Positions 26,270 to 35,618 of a DNA stretch of 64,000 nt are shown in pieces; positions within the stretch are counted from its first letter, which is position 1; each line of letters opens with the position of its first letter. Under the pieces are notes generated by a model that had not been told where the DNA came from, did not search any database, and was given only the letters and a program-made list of their open reading frames with translations. Made by a program: the position numbers and the translations under genes. The stretch comes from an uncultured Chlorobiaceae bacterium (GTDB lineage Bacteria; Bacteroidota; Chlorobiia; Chlorobiales; Chlorobiaceae), in contig CAIMCD010000046.1 of the NCBI GenBank assembly GCA_903839405.1, forward strand, positions 1-64,000, read 5' to 3'.

Positions 26270-27555
26270 AATTCATATCTTTTCTTGAACGGCAGTTGAA
26301 ACAGATCGGGCAGGGCGGATGGGCTGAGCTTTTTCGAAAGAGTCAATTGGGTTTTAACTTTCTTCTTCGACTGCCGTTGTATCTTTTTGCTATCCCGGCA
26401 GTTTTGGTGATTCGTCTGATCAAACCCCTGCTGCTCATCCGAGTGGGTGGATTGCGTGCAGAGCGTATCGGCCATTTGGCCGCAAATACGGAACTCTCTC
26501 TTTGCGAGCTGGATGCCGGTATCCATAAGCCCGCGCAGCGCCATTTGGATCTCTATTTTTTTCAGGGTCAATCGATCAGCAATCAGCAACTTGCACGGAT
26601 GTGGAAACGGGTGTTGCACATCTGGCCAGGCTGGATAGTGGGCACACTCTCTCAAATCAATCGCCTTATACCCGGCGGAGCACTCCATGCTCATAGTTGT
26701 TTTAGTCATGACGGGCGTGATATCCATAATCTTCTGGACCGCCTTCCGCCGCATTTGTCTTTTATACCCGAAGAGGTGAGCCGAGGGGAGGCAGGTCTGC
26801 GGGCGATGGGTATTCCTGCCGGAGCTTTATATGTTTGCCTGAATGTAAGGGATAGTGCCTATCTTGCCGAACATATGAAGGGTGTGGACTGGAGCTATCA
26901 CAATTATCGGGACAGTGATATTCAGAACTATGTTCTGGCGGCCGAAGCTCTGGCCGAACGAGGATACTTTGTGATCCGGACGGGGGCAAAAGTTCATGCA
27001 GCCATAAAAAGCACGCATCCAAAGGTCATTGATTATGCGACCAATGGCATGCGCAGTGATTTTATGGATATTTATCTTGGAGCAACCTGTGCCTTTTGTA
27101 TTACAACGGGCACAGGACTTGATAATATTCCCTATGTTTTTCGCCGACCGATGGTTTATGTGAACTTTTTACCGTTGGGTACCCTGGCTGGTTTCAGCAA
27201 GCTGATCATTACCATTACCCGGCACCATGTGTCGGAAAAGAGTAATCAGGAGCTGACTCTCGGTGAGATATTCACTCATGGGGTTGGATTCAGCCTGTGT
27301 GCATCGGAGTATCGGGAGAAAGGCGTTCGACTTCTTGAAAACACACCAGAAGAGATCCGTGATGTGGCCATTGAGATGGCTGAGCGGCTCGATGGTTCAT
27401 GGCAACCTGATGAACATGATGATTTTCTTCAACAGCGTTTTTGGGAGCTTTTTCCCGTCGATGCAAAAAAGCCGGACGGACGAGCGTGGCAAGGTAAAAT
27501 CACTGGCCGTTTTGGAGCGTCGTTTCTTCGCAACAACCAGGAGTGGCTGCAATGA
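26266..27555 (+). CDS. TIGR04372-family glycosyltransferase
   Basis: This 429-residue protein matches the pattern of a family named only for its domain: a hydrophobic N-terminal helix (about 34-50), GGLRAERIGHLAAN, then CLNVRDSAYL, DYATNGMRSDFMDIYLGA and TTGTGLDNIPYVFRRP. These features resemble a nucleotide-sugar site of a GT-B fold. It probably adds one sugar in polysaccharide assembly. The GTG start at 26266 overlaps the preceding stop, and the end overlaps the ABC-transporter start (ATGA). Acceptor and donor unknown. Confidence 0.75.
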   Translation: MKFISFLERQLKQIGQGGWAELFRKSQLGFNFLLRLPLYLFAIPAVLVIRLIKPLLLIRVGGLRAERIGHLAANTELSLCELDAGIHKPAQRHLDLYFFQGQSISNQQLARMWKRVLHIWPGWIVGTLSQINRLIPGGALHAHSCFSHDGRDIHNLLDRLPPHLSFIPEEVSRGEAGLRAMGIPAGALYVCLNVRDSAYLAEHMKGVDWSYHNYRDSDIQNYVLAAEALAERGYFVIRTGAKVHAAIKSTHPKVIDYATNGMRSDFMDIYLGATCAFCITTGTGLDNIPYVFRRPMVYVNFLPLGTLAGFSKLIITITRHHVSEKSNQELTLGEIFTHGVGFSLCASEYREKGVRLLENTPEEIRDVAIEMAERLDGSWQPDEHDDFLQQRFWELFPVDAKKPDGRAWQGKITGRFGASFLRNNQEWLQ

Positions 27556-29363
27556 GTAAAAACTCCAGCATTGTTGCTATTTTTAAAGAGTTTCTGACCC
27601 GTTACCCGACGCATTTTACGCTCTTGTTTTTGCTTCTTGTTGTTGAGGGCAGTGTGGCCGCTCTGTCGGTCATCTCCATTGCTCCACTGGCCGATTTTAT
27701 GCTTGACCCTTCGCTGGCAAGAACCGGCCGTATAACCAAGGCGGTGGTGAGCGGATTGACTGTTATCGGGTTGTCTCCAAGTTTCTGGATGTTCGGTGCA
27801 TTTTTTTTTCTCGCCAACATGCTGAAGGGCGTGCTTGGTGTGGCGATCCGATTTTCCATCCTGCGTATCAAGTATACGGTTGTGCGTGGACTTTTTGGCG
27901 ATGCTCTACATACGTTTTTCAGGGCACGATGGGGATTTTTCAGTGGTGCAGACCAGGGACGCCTGCTCAATACCCTGAACAAGGAGCTCAATACCATTGG
28001 TGATACACTTGGCCAGTTGGCGACCTTGCTTGCCAACACCATCCAGCTTTGCATCTATCTTGCGGTTCCGATCTGGCTTAATGCACAGATGACCCTCACG
28101 GCGCTTGGGCTTGCCGTGCTCTTCGCCTCTCCGTTCCTGATGTTGCATCGCATCAGTTACCGGCTTGGAAAACGCAATACCGAGACCGCAAATGTCGTGA
28201 TGGGTGTGGTGAGTGAAGTGCTTGGAGCGGCACGTTTGATTCTTGGCTTTGGTCGGCAAAGCCAGGCGAAGGAGCGGTATTTTAAAGCGTTCGACCAGCA
28301 TGTCCATGTTACCTTGCGCTCGCAGACACTTTCAACCGCCGTAGCCCAGTTGTTTCAGCCGGTCGCGGTGCTTGCCGTTATTATTGCCATTGGTATTGCT
28401 TTGCAGCATCAGGTACGTATCTCTGAAATGGCTGCAATTATGTGGAGTCTCCTTGCGGCGATGCCGATCCTCTCCTCTCTGCTTCAGGGCAATATCAGCA
28501 TCCGCAATTTTCTTCCCAGTTATGAGCAGCTTGTTTCGCTTCGTCAGAGTGCGGCCACGTTTGCAGAAGTAGAGGGTGATCGTCTTTTTACTCGTCTTGA
28601 GCAGGGTGTCGAATTAAGGGGTGTCACCTTCACCTATCCAGGACGCCAGCAGACACTGCGAGATGTTAGTTTGCACTTTAATAAGGGGGAGATGACCGCT
28701 CTCGTCGGTGAATCCGGATCGGGTAAATCAACCGTGACCGATCTTGTGCTTGGGCTGCAGATTCCCGAGACGGGCCAGGTCGTGATTGATGGTGTAGCGC
28801 TCGGTGAGTGGAAGCAGAACAGCTTTCGGCAGCGAATCGGCTATGTGCCGCAGGATCCCCAGTTGTTCCACACCACCATTCGTGATAACCTGCTCTGGTC
28901 ATCTGAAAAGGCGACAGAGGATGAGCTTTGGGAGGCATTGCGCCTTGCCAATGCGGCTGCATTCATCAAAGAGTTACCTGAAGGGATCAATACGATTGTT
29001 GGCGACAGGGGGGTACGGCTTTCCGGTGGACAACGCCAGCGGATTGCGCTTGCAAGGGCGTTACTGCGAAAACCGGAACTGCTCATTCTTGACGAGGCCA
29101 CCAGTGCACTTGACTCAGAGTCCGAAAGACTCATCCAGCAATCCATAGAACAGGTTGTTCACGAAACCACCATTATTATTGTGGCCCATCGACTCTCAAC
29201 TATTGCAAAAGCTGACCAGGTCTATGTTCTGCGTCAGGGAGAGGTTGTTGAGCAAGGCTCTTTTGCGGAGTTGAGTGAAAAGCCGGATGGATTTTTAAAT
29301 ACCATGCTTGCGGCTCAGTTGCCTCTTGAGCAGCAGGATGCGGAGGTTGTTTGCTCAACATAA
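27552..29363 (+). CDS. MsbA-type ABC exporter (membrane and ATPase domains fused)
   Basis: This 603-residue half-transporter has a six-helix membrane domain (about 1-330) followed by an ATPase domain with GESGSGKST (Walker A), a Q-loop in GYVPQDPQLF, LSGGQRQRIALARALL and LLILDEATSALD. It would dimerise and flip a lipid-linked substrate, as MsbA or PglK does. No Wzx is visible in this window, so this could be the flippase for the glycan. I set the start at the ATG overlapping the upstream stop (ATGA, 27552) rather than the GTG nine bases earlier. Confidence 0.9.
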   Translation: MSKNSSIVAIFKEFLTRYPTHFTLLFLLLVVEGSVAALSVISIAPLADFMLDPSLARTGRITKAVVSGLTVIGLSPSFWMFGAFFFLANMLKGVLGVAIRFSILRIKYTVVRGLFGDALHTFFRARWGFFSGADQGRLLNTLNKELNTIGDTLGQLATLLANTIQLCIYLAVPIWLNAQMTLTALGLAVLFASPFLMLHRISYRLGKRNTETANVVMGVVSEVLGAARLILGFGRQSQAKERYFKAFDQHVHVTLRSQTLSTAVAQLFQPVAVLAVIIAIGIALQHQVRISEMAAIMWSLLAAMPILSSLLQGNISIRNFLPSYEQLVSLRQSAATFAEVEGDRLFTRLEQGVELRGVTFTYPGRQQTLRDVSLHFNKGEMTALVGESGSGKSTVTDLVLGLQIPETGQVVIDGVALGEWKQNSFRQRIGYVPQDPQLFHTTIRDNLLWSSEKATEDELWEALRLANAAAFIKELPEGINTIVGDRGVRLSGGQRQRIALARALLRKPELLILDEATSALDSESERLIQQSIEQVVHETTIIIVAHRLSTIAKADQVYVLRQGEVVEQGSFAELSEKPDGFLNTMLAAQLPLEQQDAEVVCST

Positions 29364-29469
29364 GGAAATGAAATACATGAACATTTCTTGGCACCGGAGC
29401 AGACGGCCTTACTGGGCAACAAAGATTGCTGGATATTAATTATATAAATTCAAACCTAAGAACTTGTTG

Positions 29470-30567
29470 ATGAATCGTATAGATTTACAGCGCCTGCTGT
29501 CCACTGAAAAATTTGTTCCTTTTTATTCGGAGAGAAAAAATCAGCCAGCATTAACGTTACCTCCCATAGCTGTTGAGTTGCATTGGACATCGGAGTGTAA
29601 TAACAACTGCATTCATTGTTCTTATGGGAATCGGCGTCAGGCCAACGGACGTTTATCCCCAGCTTGTATCCATTCGGTAATTGAGGATTTGATTGTAATG
29701 AAGGCAAAAGCTGTTTATCTTTCCGGTGGAGGAGAACCAACAGTGATGAAGGGTTGGGATAAGTATGCTCAAGAATTAGTTGAATCAGGTCTTGAAGTAG
29801 CTTTAATTACTAATGGAGTTTCTTTACAAAGTAGTCATGTCGATTTATTAAGTAAGTTTAACTATGTTGCTCTTTCGATCTATTCAACCGACGAAAAGGA
29901 ATATGAGATCATTACTGGTAACCATTGTTTTGATCGGCAATGGGTAACTCCAGGTTTGATTAAGTCCGGAGAGGGTAACGTTATTGTTGGGGCGCGTTGT
30001 GTTATCAATAAGATTAATTATAAAAATCTTCATAACATATACCTTAAGGCAATAGATTCAGGTTATGACTATATCATTTTTATTCCGGCGGTTGATTACG
30101 AAGATAGTAGTAATGGTCTTGGGGTCGACGAGCAATGTTATGTTAATGCATTGATTTTAGAAAACAAGGAGATATATAATAATAAGTTTACAAACGTACT
30201 TAACTTATTGAATCGTAATATCAGCCACTATGCGTTAAAAGATTATAGAGTAGATTGTGGCCCTTGCCTTTCAGGGTGTTCAGCTATAACGATACGATCC
30301 AATGTATTTATAAATTATTGTGGTGGTGTTTGGTTGTGCCAACCTCATATTGGTAATCCAACGTATCAAATTGGAGATTTACATAAAAACCGACTTTCTG
30401 AAATTTGGAATTCACCCCGACACGTTGACGTTGTTCGTCTTTTAAATGATACCTTTTTAAAAGGTGAGTGTCGGAACTGCAGGTCAATTGGATTCAATAT
30501 CGCAGGTGATAAATTTGATCGTGGTTTAGTAGATTTGAGTAATATTGCTCGTGATCCATTTGTTTGA
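29470..30567 (+). CDS. AT-rich radical SAM/SPASM protein before the nonulosonate genes
   Basis: This 365-residue protein has C43, C47 and C50 (CNNNCIHC), LSGGGEPTVM as the SAM-contact loop and many Cys near the end (GPCLSGC, YCGGVWLC, KGECRNC) fitting a SPASM domain. It is visibly richer in A and T than its neighbours on both sides and uses many AT-ending codons, suggesting recent acquisition. It stands between the ABC exporter and legC, where legB would be expected in a standard pathway. The ATG at 29470 is preferred to two upstream TTG codons. Substrate unknown. Confidence 0.8.
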   Translation: MNRIDLQRLLSTEKFVPFYSERKNQPALTLPPIAVELHWTSECNNNCIHCSYGNRRQANGRLSPACIHSVIEDLIVMKAKAVYLSGGGEPTVMKGWDKYAQELVESGLEVALITNGVSLQSSHVDLLSKFNYVALSIYSTDEKEYEIITGNHCFDRQWVTPGLIKSGEGNVIVGARCVINKINYKNLHNIYLKAIDSGYDYIIFIPAVDYEDSSNGLGVDEQCYVNALILENKEIYNNKFTNVLNLLNRNISHYALKDYRVDCGPCLSGCSAITIRSNVFINYCGGVWLCQPHIGNPTYQIGDLHKNRLSEIWNSPRHVDVVRLLNDTFLKGECRNCRSIGFNIAGDKFDRGLVDLSNIARDPFV

Positions 30568-30576
30568 TTCTCAGTT

Positions 30577-31755
30577 ATGGTGAATAGACCTGTCACATTT
30601 TCCGAACAAGTAGTTGCAGCCATACGCTCGGTTATCGGCTCCGGCTCGGCAGTACTGCACGAACCAAGCTTTAACGGCAACGAGTGGCTCTATCTCAAAG
30701 AGTGCCTTGACTCAACCTTTGTCTCCTCGGTTGGCAAGTTTGTTGATCGTTTTGAAGCCGATATTGCTGCGTTTACTGGAGCAAAACATGCCGTTGCTGT
30801 GGTGAACGGTACGGCAGCCTTGCATATTGCGCTGAAGCTTGCGGGAGTACAAGCCGGAGATGAAGTGTTGATTCCGGCATTTACCTTTGTTGCTACGGCC
30901 AATGCGGTTACCTATTGCGGTGCTACACCGCATTTTGTTGATAGTGAAGAGCAAACATTGGGTGTTGATGCTCCCAAGCTTCGCGACTATCTTGCAAGTC
31001 ATACCGAGCAACGTGCAGGCAACTGCATCAACCGCGCGACAGGCAAGATCATCCGGGCTCTGGTACCCATGCATACCTTTGGTCATCCGGTTGATCTTGA
31101 CGGCCTCATGGCTGTAGCTCATGATTTCACTCTTGCGCTTGTCGAAGATGCGGCCGAGTCCCTGGGCAGTTACTATCATGGTCGCCACACCGGTACCTTT
31201 GGCGTGCTGGGGACCTTGAGTTTCAATGGTAACAAGACCATCACCACGGGAGGTGGCGGAGCGATTCTGACGGATGACGAAGCTCTTGCTCGTCATGCAA
31301 AGCATTTGACGACGACCGCCAAGCTGCCCCACGCATGGGAGTACCGTCATGACGAAATTGCTTATAACTATCGAATGCCAAACCTCAACGCCGCCTTGGG
31401 TTGTGCTCAACTGGAACAATTGCCGGCCATGCTCAGAGCAAAAAGGGAGCTGTTTCAGCGTTACCAGACAGCACTCAGCCCGATACCGGGAGTCAGGTTG
31501 ATGGCCGAGCCGGAGGGGTGTCAAAGTAACTACTGGCTGCAAACCCTGTTGCTTGACCCTGATCATGCCGCAGAACGGGACGCCCTCCTGCAGGCGACCA
31601 ATGCAGCCGGTATTATGACCCGCCCGGCATGGATACTGATGCACGAGTTAGCCGCATTCAGGGAGTCTCCTCGTATGGATTTGGCCACGGCCCAATCGTT
31701 GGTGCAACGTTTAATGAATATTCCAAGCAGTTCAGGTTTGGCGCAAAACGTATGA
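30577..31755 (+). CDS. legC: LegC-type PLP aminotransferase of nonulosonate synthesis
   Basis: This 392-residue DegT/DnrJ family enzyme would aminate the 4-keto position of a NDP-4-keto-6-deoxy sugar in legionaminic-type biosynthesis. The N-terminal HEPSFNGNEW, AVVNGTAALHIALKL, VEDAAESLGS and SFNGNKTITTGGGG with the PLP Lys all match LegC proteins. It is the first of six overlapping genes of the pathway. The keto-sugar donor would come from LegB, which is not present here. Start ATG 30577 lies 9 bases after the radical SAM stop. Confidence 0.9.
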   Translation: MVNRPVTFSEQVVAAIRSVIGSGSAVLHEPSFNGNEWLYLKECLDSTFVSSVGKFVDRFEADIAAFTGAKHAVAVVNGTAALHIALKLAGVQAGDEVLIPAFTFVATANAVTYCGATPHFVDSEEQTLGVDAPKLRDYLASHTEQRAGNCINRATGKIIRALVPMHTFGHPVDLDGLMAVAHDFTLALVEDAAESLGSYYHGRHTGTFGVLGTLSFNGNKTITTGGGGAILTDDEALARHAKHLTTTAKLPHAWEYRHDEIAYNYRMPNLNAALGCAQLEQLPAMLRAKRELFQRYQTALSPIPGVRLMAEPEGCQSNYWLQTLLLDPDHAAERDALLQATNAAGIMTRPAWILMHELAAFRESPRMDLATAQSLVQRLMNIPSSSGLAQNV

Positions 31756-32384
31756 TGAATAAACAAGAGATCATCCTGATCGGTGCTGGCGGCCACGCAC
31801 GCTCCTGTATTGATGTTATTGAGCAACAAGGTCAATACTCAATAGCAGGACTTGTTGGTATGGCTGAAGAAATGCACTCCCGGCACCTTGGCTATCCGGT
31901 TATAGCTACCGATAAGGAGTTGGCGGAACTCGCCAGGCAATATCACTATGCCTTGATTACGGTAGGCCAGATTCACTCTCCCGATAAACGCATACAGCTC
32001 TATCAGCAGGCCATAGAGCTTGGCTATGTATTGCCCGTTATTATTGCTCCGTCAGCGTATGTATCCCGTCACGCTACGTTAGGTTGCGGCACCATTGTGA
32101 TGCATAAAGCAACCCTCAATGCCGGAGTGCGTGTCGGCAATAACTGCATCATCAACTCGCACGCGCTCATTGAGCACGATGCGATAGTGGACGATTATTG
32201 CCATATCTCTACCGGGGTGATGCTTAATGGAGGAGTAAAGATTGGAGCCGGCTCTTTTATTGGCAGTGGCAGTGTCATGAAAGAGGGCGTTACGGTTGGT
32301 GCTCGGTGCATCGTAGGCATGAGCTCTGCTGTAAGGCATAATATGCCGGATCACGCACGATTTGTTGCAAAAACAACCGTATGA
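31752..32384 (+). CDS. legH: LegH/NeuD-type sugar N- or O-acetyltransferase
   Basis: This 210-residue protein has an N-terminal Rossmann-like pocket (ILIGAGGHARSCIDVI) and a C-terminal left-handed beta helix with hexapeptide repeats ending in GMSSAVRHNMPD, the form of NeuD/PglD/LegH enzymes. In the pathway LegH acetylates the 4-amino sugar made by LegC. The start is the ATG overlapping the legC stop (ATGA at 31752), a typical coupling. Confidence 0.87.
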   Translation: MMNKQEIILIGAGGHARSCIDVIEQQGQYSIAGLVGMAEEMHSRHLGYPVIATDKELAELARQYHYALITVGQIHSPDKRIQLYQQAIELGYVLPVIIAPSAYVSRHATLGCGTIVMHKATLNAGVRVGNNCIINSHALIEHDAIVDDYCHISTGVMLNGGVKIGAGSFIGSGSVMKEGVTVGARCIVGMSSAVRHNMPDHARFVAKTTV

Positions 32385-33388
32385 CAACACGAACAATTAT
32401 TATTGCTGAAGCTGGCGTGAACCATAATGGTGATATCGTTATGGCCAGAAAGCTTATTGATATGGCGGCTGATGCCGGAGTTGATCTTGTCAAGTTTCAG
32501 ACCTTCAGTGCTGATCGACTGGTTACGCATGAAGCCAGAAAAGCTGACTATCAAACCCGGACGACTGATCGGAATGAATCACAGCACGAGATGCTTCGCC
32601 GGCTGGAACTGAGTGCAGAGATGCACAAGGAGTTGATTGCGCATTGTGCCTTACGCCATATCGGTTTCTTCTCTACCGGGTTTGATATTGAGAGTCTTGA
32701 TCTTCTGGCAACTCTCGGTCAGGATCATTTCAAAATTCCTTCCGGTGAAATAACGAATCTCCCTTATCTTCGCCATATTGGCCGTTTCGGCAAGCCCCTC
32801 ATCCTCTCTACCGGAATGGCAACGTTGGGCGATATTGAGGCAGCTCTTGATCTCCTTGAAGAAGCTGGCACACCACGGGCTCTCATGACGCTGCTTCATT
32901 GTACCACCGAGTACCCTACACCCATGGCTGAAGTCAACCTGCGGGCGATGCAGACGCTTCATCGTGCGTTTGGTGTGGCGGTTGGTTATTCCGATCACAC
33001 CACCGGTATCGAAGTCACCATTGCGGCGGTTGCTCTTGGCGCAACCGTTATTGAAAAGCACTTTACCCTGGATCGTAACCTGCCCGGCCCCGACCACAAA
33101 GCCAGTCTTGAGCCTTCGGAACTCAAGGCTATGGTGACAGCAATCCGCAATATTGAAGTTGCTTTGGGTGATGGCATCAAGCGCCTGACTCCGAGTGAAG
33201 CAAAGAACAAACCCATTGCCCGGAAGTCTCTTGTTGCGACGACTCCAATCCGCAAGGGAGAGCTTTTCACTGCAGGCAATCTCACGGCAAAGCGTCCCGG
33301 CACCGGTATTTCACCCATGCGCTGGGATGAAGTTCTTGGGCAAAAGGCCGTCCGGGATTTTATGATCGATGAGTTGATTGAATTATGA
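32381..33388 (+). CDS. legI: NeuB/LegI-type nonulosonate synthase
   Basis: This 335-residue protein condenses a six-carbon acetamido sugar with phosphoenolpyruvate to make a nine-carbon nonulosonic acid. The N-terminal IIAEAGVNHNGD, the barrel segments VKFQTFSADRL, KIPSGEITNLPYL and YSDHTTGIE, and HFTLDRNLPGPDH match NeuB proteins. The C-terminal SAF/antifreeze-like domain (about 280-335, RKSLVATTPIRKGE) is present. It overlaps both neighbours by 4 bases. Legionaminate synthase is favoured by the LegC/PtmE context rather than NeuB proper. Confidence 0.94.
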   Translation: MTTRTIIIAEAGVNHNGDIVMARKLIDMAADAGVDLVKFQTFSADRLVTHEARKADYQTRTTDRNESQHEMLRRLELSAEMHKELIAHCALRHIGFFSTGFDIESLDLLATLGQDHFKIPSGEITNLPYLRHIGRFGKPLILSTGMATLGDIEAALDLLEEAGTPRALMTLLHCTTEYPTPMAEVNLRAMQTLHRAFGVAVGYSDHTTGIEVTIAAVALGATVIEKHFTLDRNLPGPDHKASLEPSELKAMVTAIRNIEVALGDGIKRLTPSEAKNKPIARKSLVATTPIRKGELFTAGNLTAKRPGTGISPMRWDEVLGQKAVRDFMIDELIEL

Positions 33389-34557
33389 TGCGTAAAATAT
33401 GTGTCATTACCGGTACGCGCGCTGAATACGGTTTGCTGCGCTGGGTTATGCAGGGTATCAAGGATGATCCGGAGTTAATCTTGCAGGTTATTGCCACCGG
33501 TATGCACCTCTCGCCTGAGTTTGGATTGACTTACCGGGAGATCGAGCAAGATGGTTTTCAGATAGATCGAAAAGTTGAAATGCTGATCAGTTCCGATACC
33601 CCGGCAGGTATAGCCAAGTCTATGGGGTTGGCTTTGATCGGCTTTGCCGATGCTTTGCAGGAATTGCAGCCTGACCTCATCGTTGTGCTTGGTGACCGGT
33701 TTGAGATTTTTGCGGCTGTATCGGCAGCATTGGTGGCGCGGATTCCTGTGGCCCACCTGCATGGCGGAGAGCGGACTGAAGGAGCTTTTGATGATGCAAT
33801 CCGCCACTCCATTACCAAAATGTCGCATCTTCATTTTGTGGCGGCAGAGGAGTACCGTCAGCGCGTGATACAGCTTGGAGAGCAACCAGACCGGGTCTTT
33901 TTGGTAGGGGGATTGGGCATCGATAACATCAAACGATTGCCACTGCTTGATCGAGCAGCACTGGAAGCATCCCTTGGCTTCACGCTTGGCCGAAAGAGTC
34001 TGCTGATTACCTTTCATCCGGTTACACTTGAGGCCGCTACTGCGGCAGAACAGATGGAAGAACTGCTCGCATCACTCGAAGCCCTGGAGGATACGCAGCT
34101 TATTTTTACCATGCCGAATGCCGATACCGATGGCCGGATATTGATCAGCATGGTTAAGGAGTTTGTTGCGCACCACTCCAACGCACGAGCTTATACCTCG
34201 CTTGGTCAATTACGCTATTTGTCATGTGTTGCCCACGTTGATGGAGTTGTAGGCAACTCCTCCAGCGGACTGGCAGAGGTGCCCAGTTTTAAAAAAGGCA
34301 CCATTAATATTGGTGATCGCCAGCGAGGTCGCCTGCAGGCAGCAAGTGTCATTACTTGCGAGCCGAACCAGAAAGCCATTACTGCCGCCCTTGAAAAACT
34401 CTATTCTGCGGATTTTCAGGCTGCATTAGGCAAGGTTGTGAACCCTTATGGTGATGGTGGAGCTGGCGATAAAGTGCTTGAAACAATAAAGAACTATCCC
34501 CTTTGTGGTCTTGCAAAAAAGGTTTTTTATGATTTGTCCCTTAAGGAAGGTGCGTAG
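33385..34557 (+). CDS. legG: NeuC/LegG-type hydrolysing UDP/GDP-sugar 2-epimerase
   Basis: This 390-residue protein releases the free 2-epimer sugar from the NDP-sugar for the synthase. Family segments are TGTRAEYGLLRWV near the start, PDLIVVLGDRFE, AHLHGGERTEGAFDD and VGNSSSGLAEVPSFK-GTINIGDRQRGR. It is clearly closer to NeuC/LegG than to WecB (a WecB copy sits at 46830). Overlaps with legI and the PtmE-like gene support a single operon. Confidence 0.93.
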   Translation: MMRKICVITGTRAEYGLLRWVMQGIKDDPELILQVIATGMHLSPEFGLTYREIEQDGFQIDRKVEMLISSDTPAGIAKSMGLALIGFADALQELQPDLIVVLGDRFEIFAAVSAALVARIPVAHLHGGERTEGAFDDAIRHSITKMSHLHFVAAEEYRQRVIQLGEQPDRVFLVGGLGIDNIKRLPLLDRAALEASLGFTLGRKSLLITFHPVTLEAATAAEQMEELLASLEALEDTQLIFTMPNADTDGRILISMVKEFVAHHSNARAYTSLGQLRYLSCVAHVDGVVGNSSSGLAEVPSFKKGTINIGDRQRGRLQAASVITCEPNQKAITAALEKLYSADFQAALGKVVNPYGDGGAGDKVLETIKNYPLCGLAKKVFYDLSLKEGA

Positions 34558-35618
34558 TGCAACGAACTGAAGATAGATGGCAAAAAGCCCTTCTTCCCGT
34601 TAATTCAACCCTTCAGCACGTTATTCAAAACCTTAATGAGGTTGCGATAAAAATAGTGTTGGTGGTTAATGAACAGGGAGAGCTGCAGGGGACGATATCG
34701 GATGGCGATATCCGGCGAGGGTTGTTAAAGGGCTTGGATCTCAAGAGTTCCATTGAGAGTATTGTTCATCGAAATCCGCTGGTGGTGCCACCTGAAATGG
34801 GACGCGAGATGGTCAGAACGTTGATGATCGCCAATAAAATCCAGCAGATTCCCGTGGTCGATGAGCACCATCATGTGATTGGTTTGCATTTTTGGGATGA
34901 AATCACAACGTCGCCAGCACGTTCCAACATGATGCTCATTATGGCGGGCGGAATAGGAAAGCGGCTACGACCGTATACTGAAAACTGCCCGAAACCGATG
35001 CTGCCTGTATCAGGAAAGCCTATGCTGCAGCATATTATTGAGCGAGCCAAGCAGGAGGGTTTTACTCGATTTGTTCTGGCTGTGCATTACTTGGGCCATA
35101 TGATTGAAGAGTATTTCGGTAATGGTGAGCGCTTTAATGTGCAGATTGAGTATTTGCGCGAGCAATCGCCATTAGGAACGGCCGGAGCATTGGGGCTGCT
35201 TCATCCGCAACCAGATCTTCCATTCGTTGTAACCAATGGCGATGTGCTTACTGAAATTCACTACGGTGAACTGCTTGATTTTCATGTACGGCATCATGCC
35301 GCCGCCACTATGGCTGTGCGTGTGCATGAGTGGCAGCACCCTTTTGGGGTTGTGCAGACCAATGGTGTTGATATTGTCGGCTTTGATGAAAAGCCTGTGC
35401 ATCGCAGTCATGTCAATGCAGGAGTCTATGCTCTGGATCCGGAAGTTTTACGTTTTCTGGAGGCAGATGTACATTGCGATATGCCTACATTGTTTGAGCG
35501 TCTGCAAGTAAGCGCGAAACGCACCGTGGCCTACCCGATGCATGAGCCCTGGATGGATGTAGGCCGACCGGATGACCTGGCTGCAGCCGGGATTACTACA
35601 GCAAAAGAGTTATCATGA
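34557..35618 (+). CDS. ptmE: PtmE-like CBS-pair plus sugar-1-phosphate nucleotidyltransferase
   Basis: This 353-residue protein begins with a CBS-pair module (residues about 15-115: GTISDGDIRRGLLKG, then VHRNPLVVPP and PVVDEHHHVIG) and continues with a nucleotidyltransferase (IMAGGIGKRLRPYT at 125-138, ENCPKPMLPV, and FVVTNGDVLTE with the Mg Asp). This arrangement is that of PtmE, the guanylyltransferase that makes the GDP-sugar of the GDP-linked legionaminic pathway. The GTG start at 34557 overlaps the preceding stop. The CBS pair may sense a nucleotide. Confidence 0.88.
   Translation: MQRTEDRWQKALLPVNSTLQHVIQNLNEVAIKIVLVVNEQGELQGTISDGDIRRGLLKGLDLKSSIESIVHRNPLVVPPEMGREMVRTLMIANKIQQIPVVDEHHHVIGLHFWDEITTSPARSNMMLIMAGGIGKRLRPYTENCPKPMLPVSGKPMLQHIIERAKQEGFTRFVLAVHYLGHMIEEYFGNGERFNVQIEYLREQSPLGTAGALGLLHPQPDLPFVVTNGDVLTEIHYGELLDFHVRHHAAATMAVRVHEWQHPFGVVQTNGVDIVGFDEKPVHRSHVNAGVYALDPEVLRFLEADVHCDMPTLFERLQVSAKRTVAYPMHEPWMDVGRPDDLAAAGITTAKELS

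Noticed and set aside
30712..31644. 310-residue minus-strand frame
   Set aside because: It is the antisense shadow of the well-supported legC gene.
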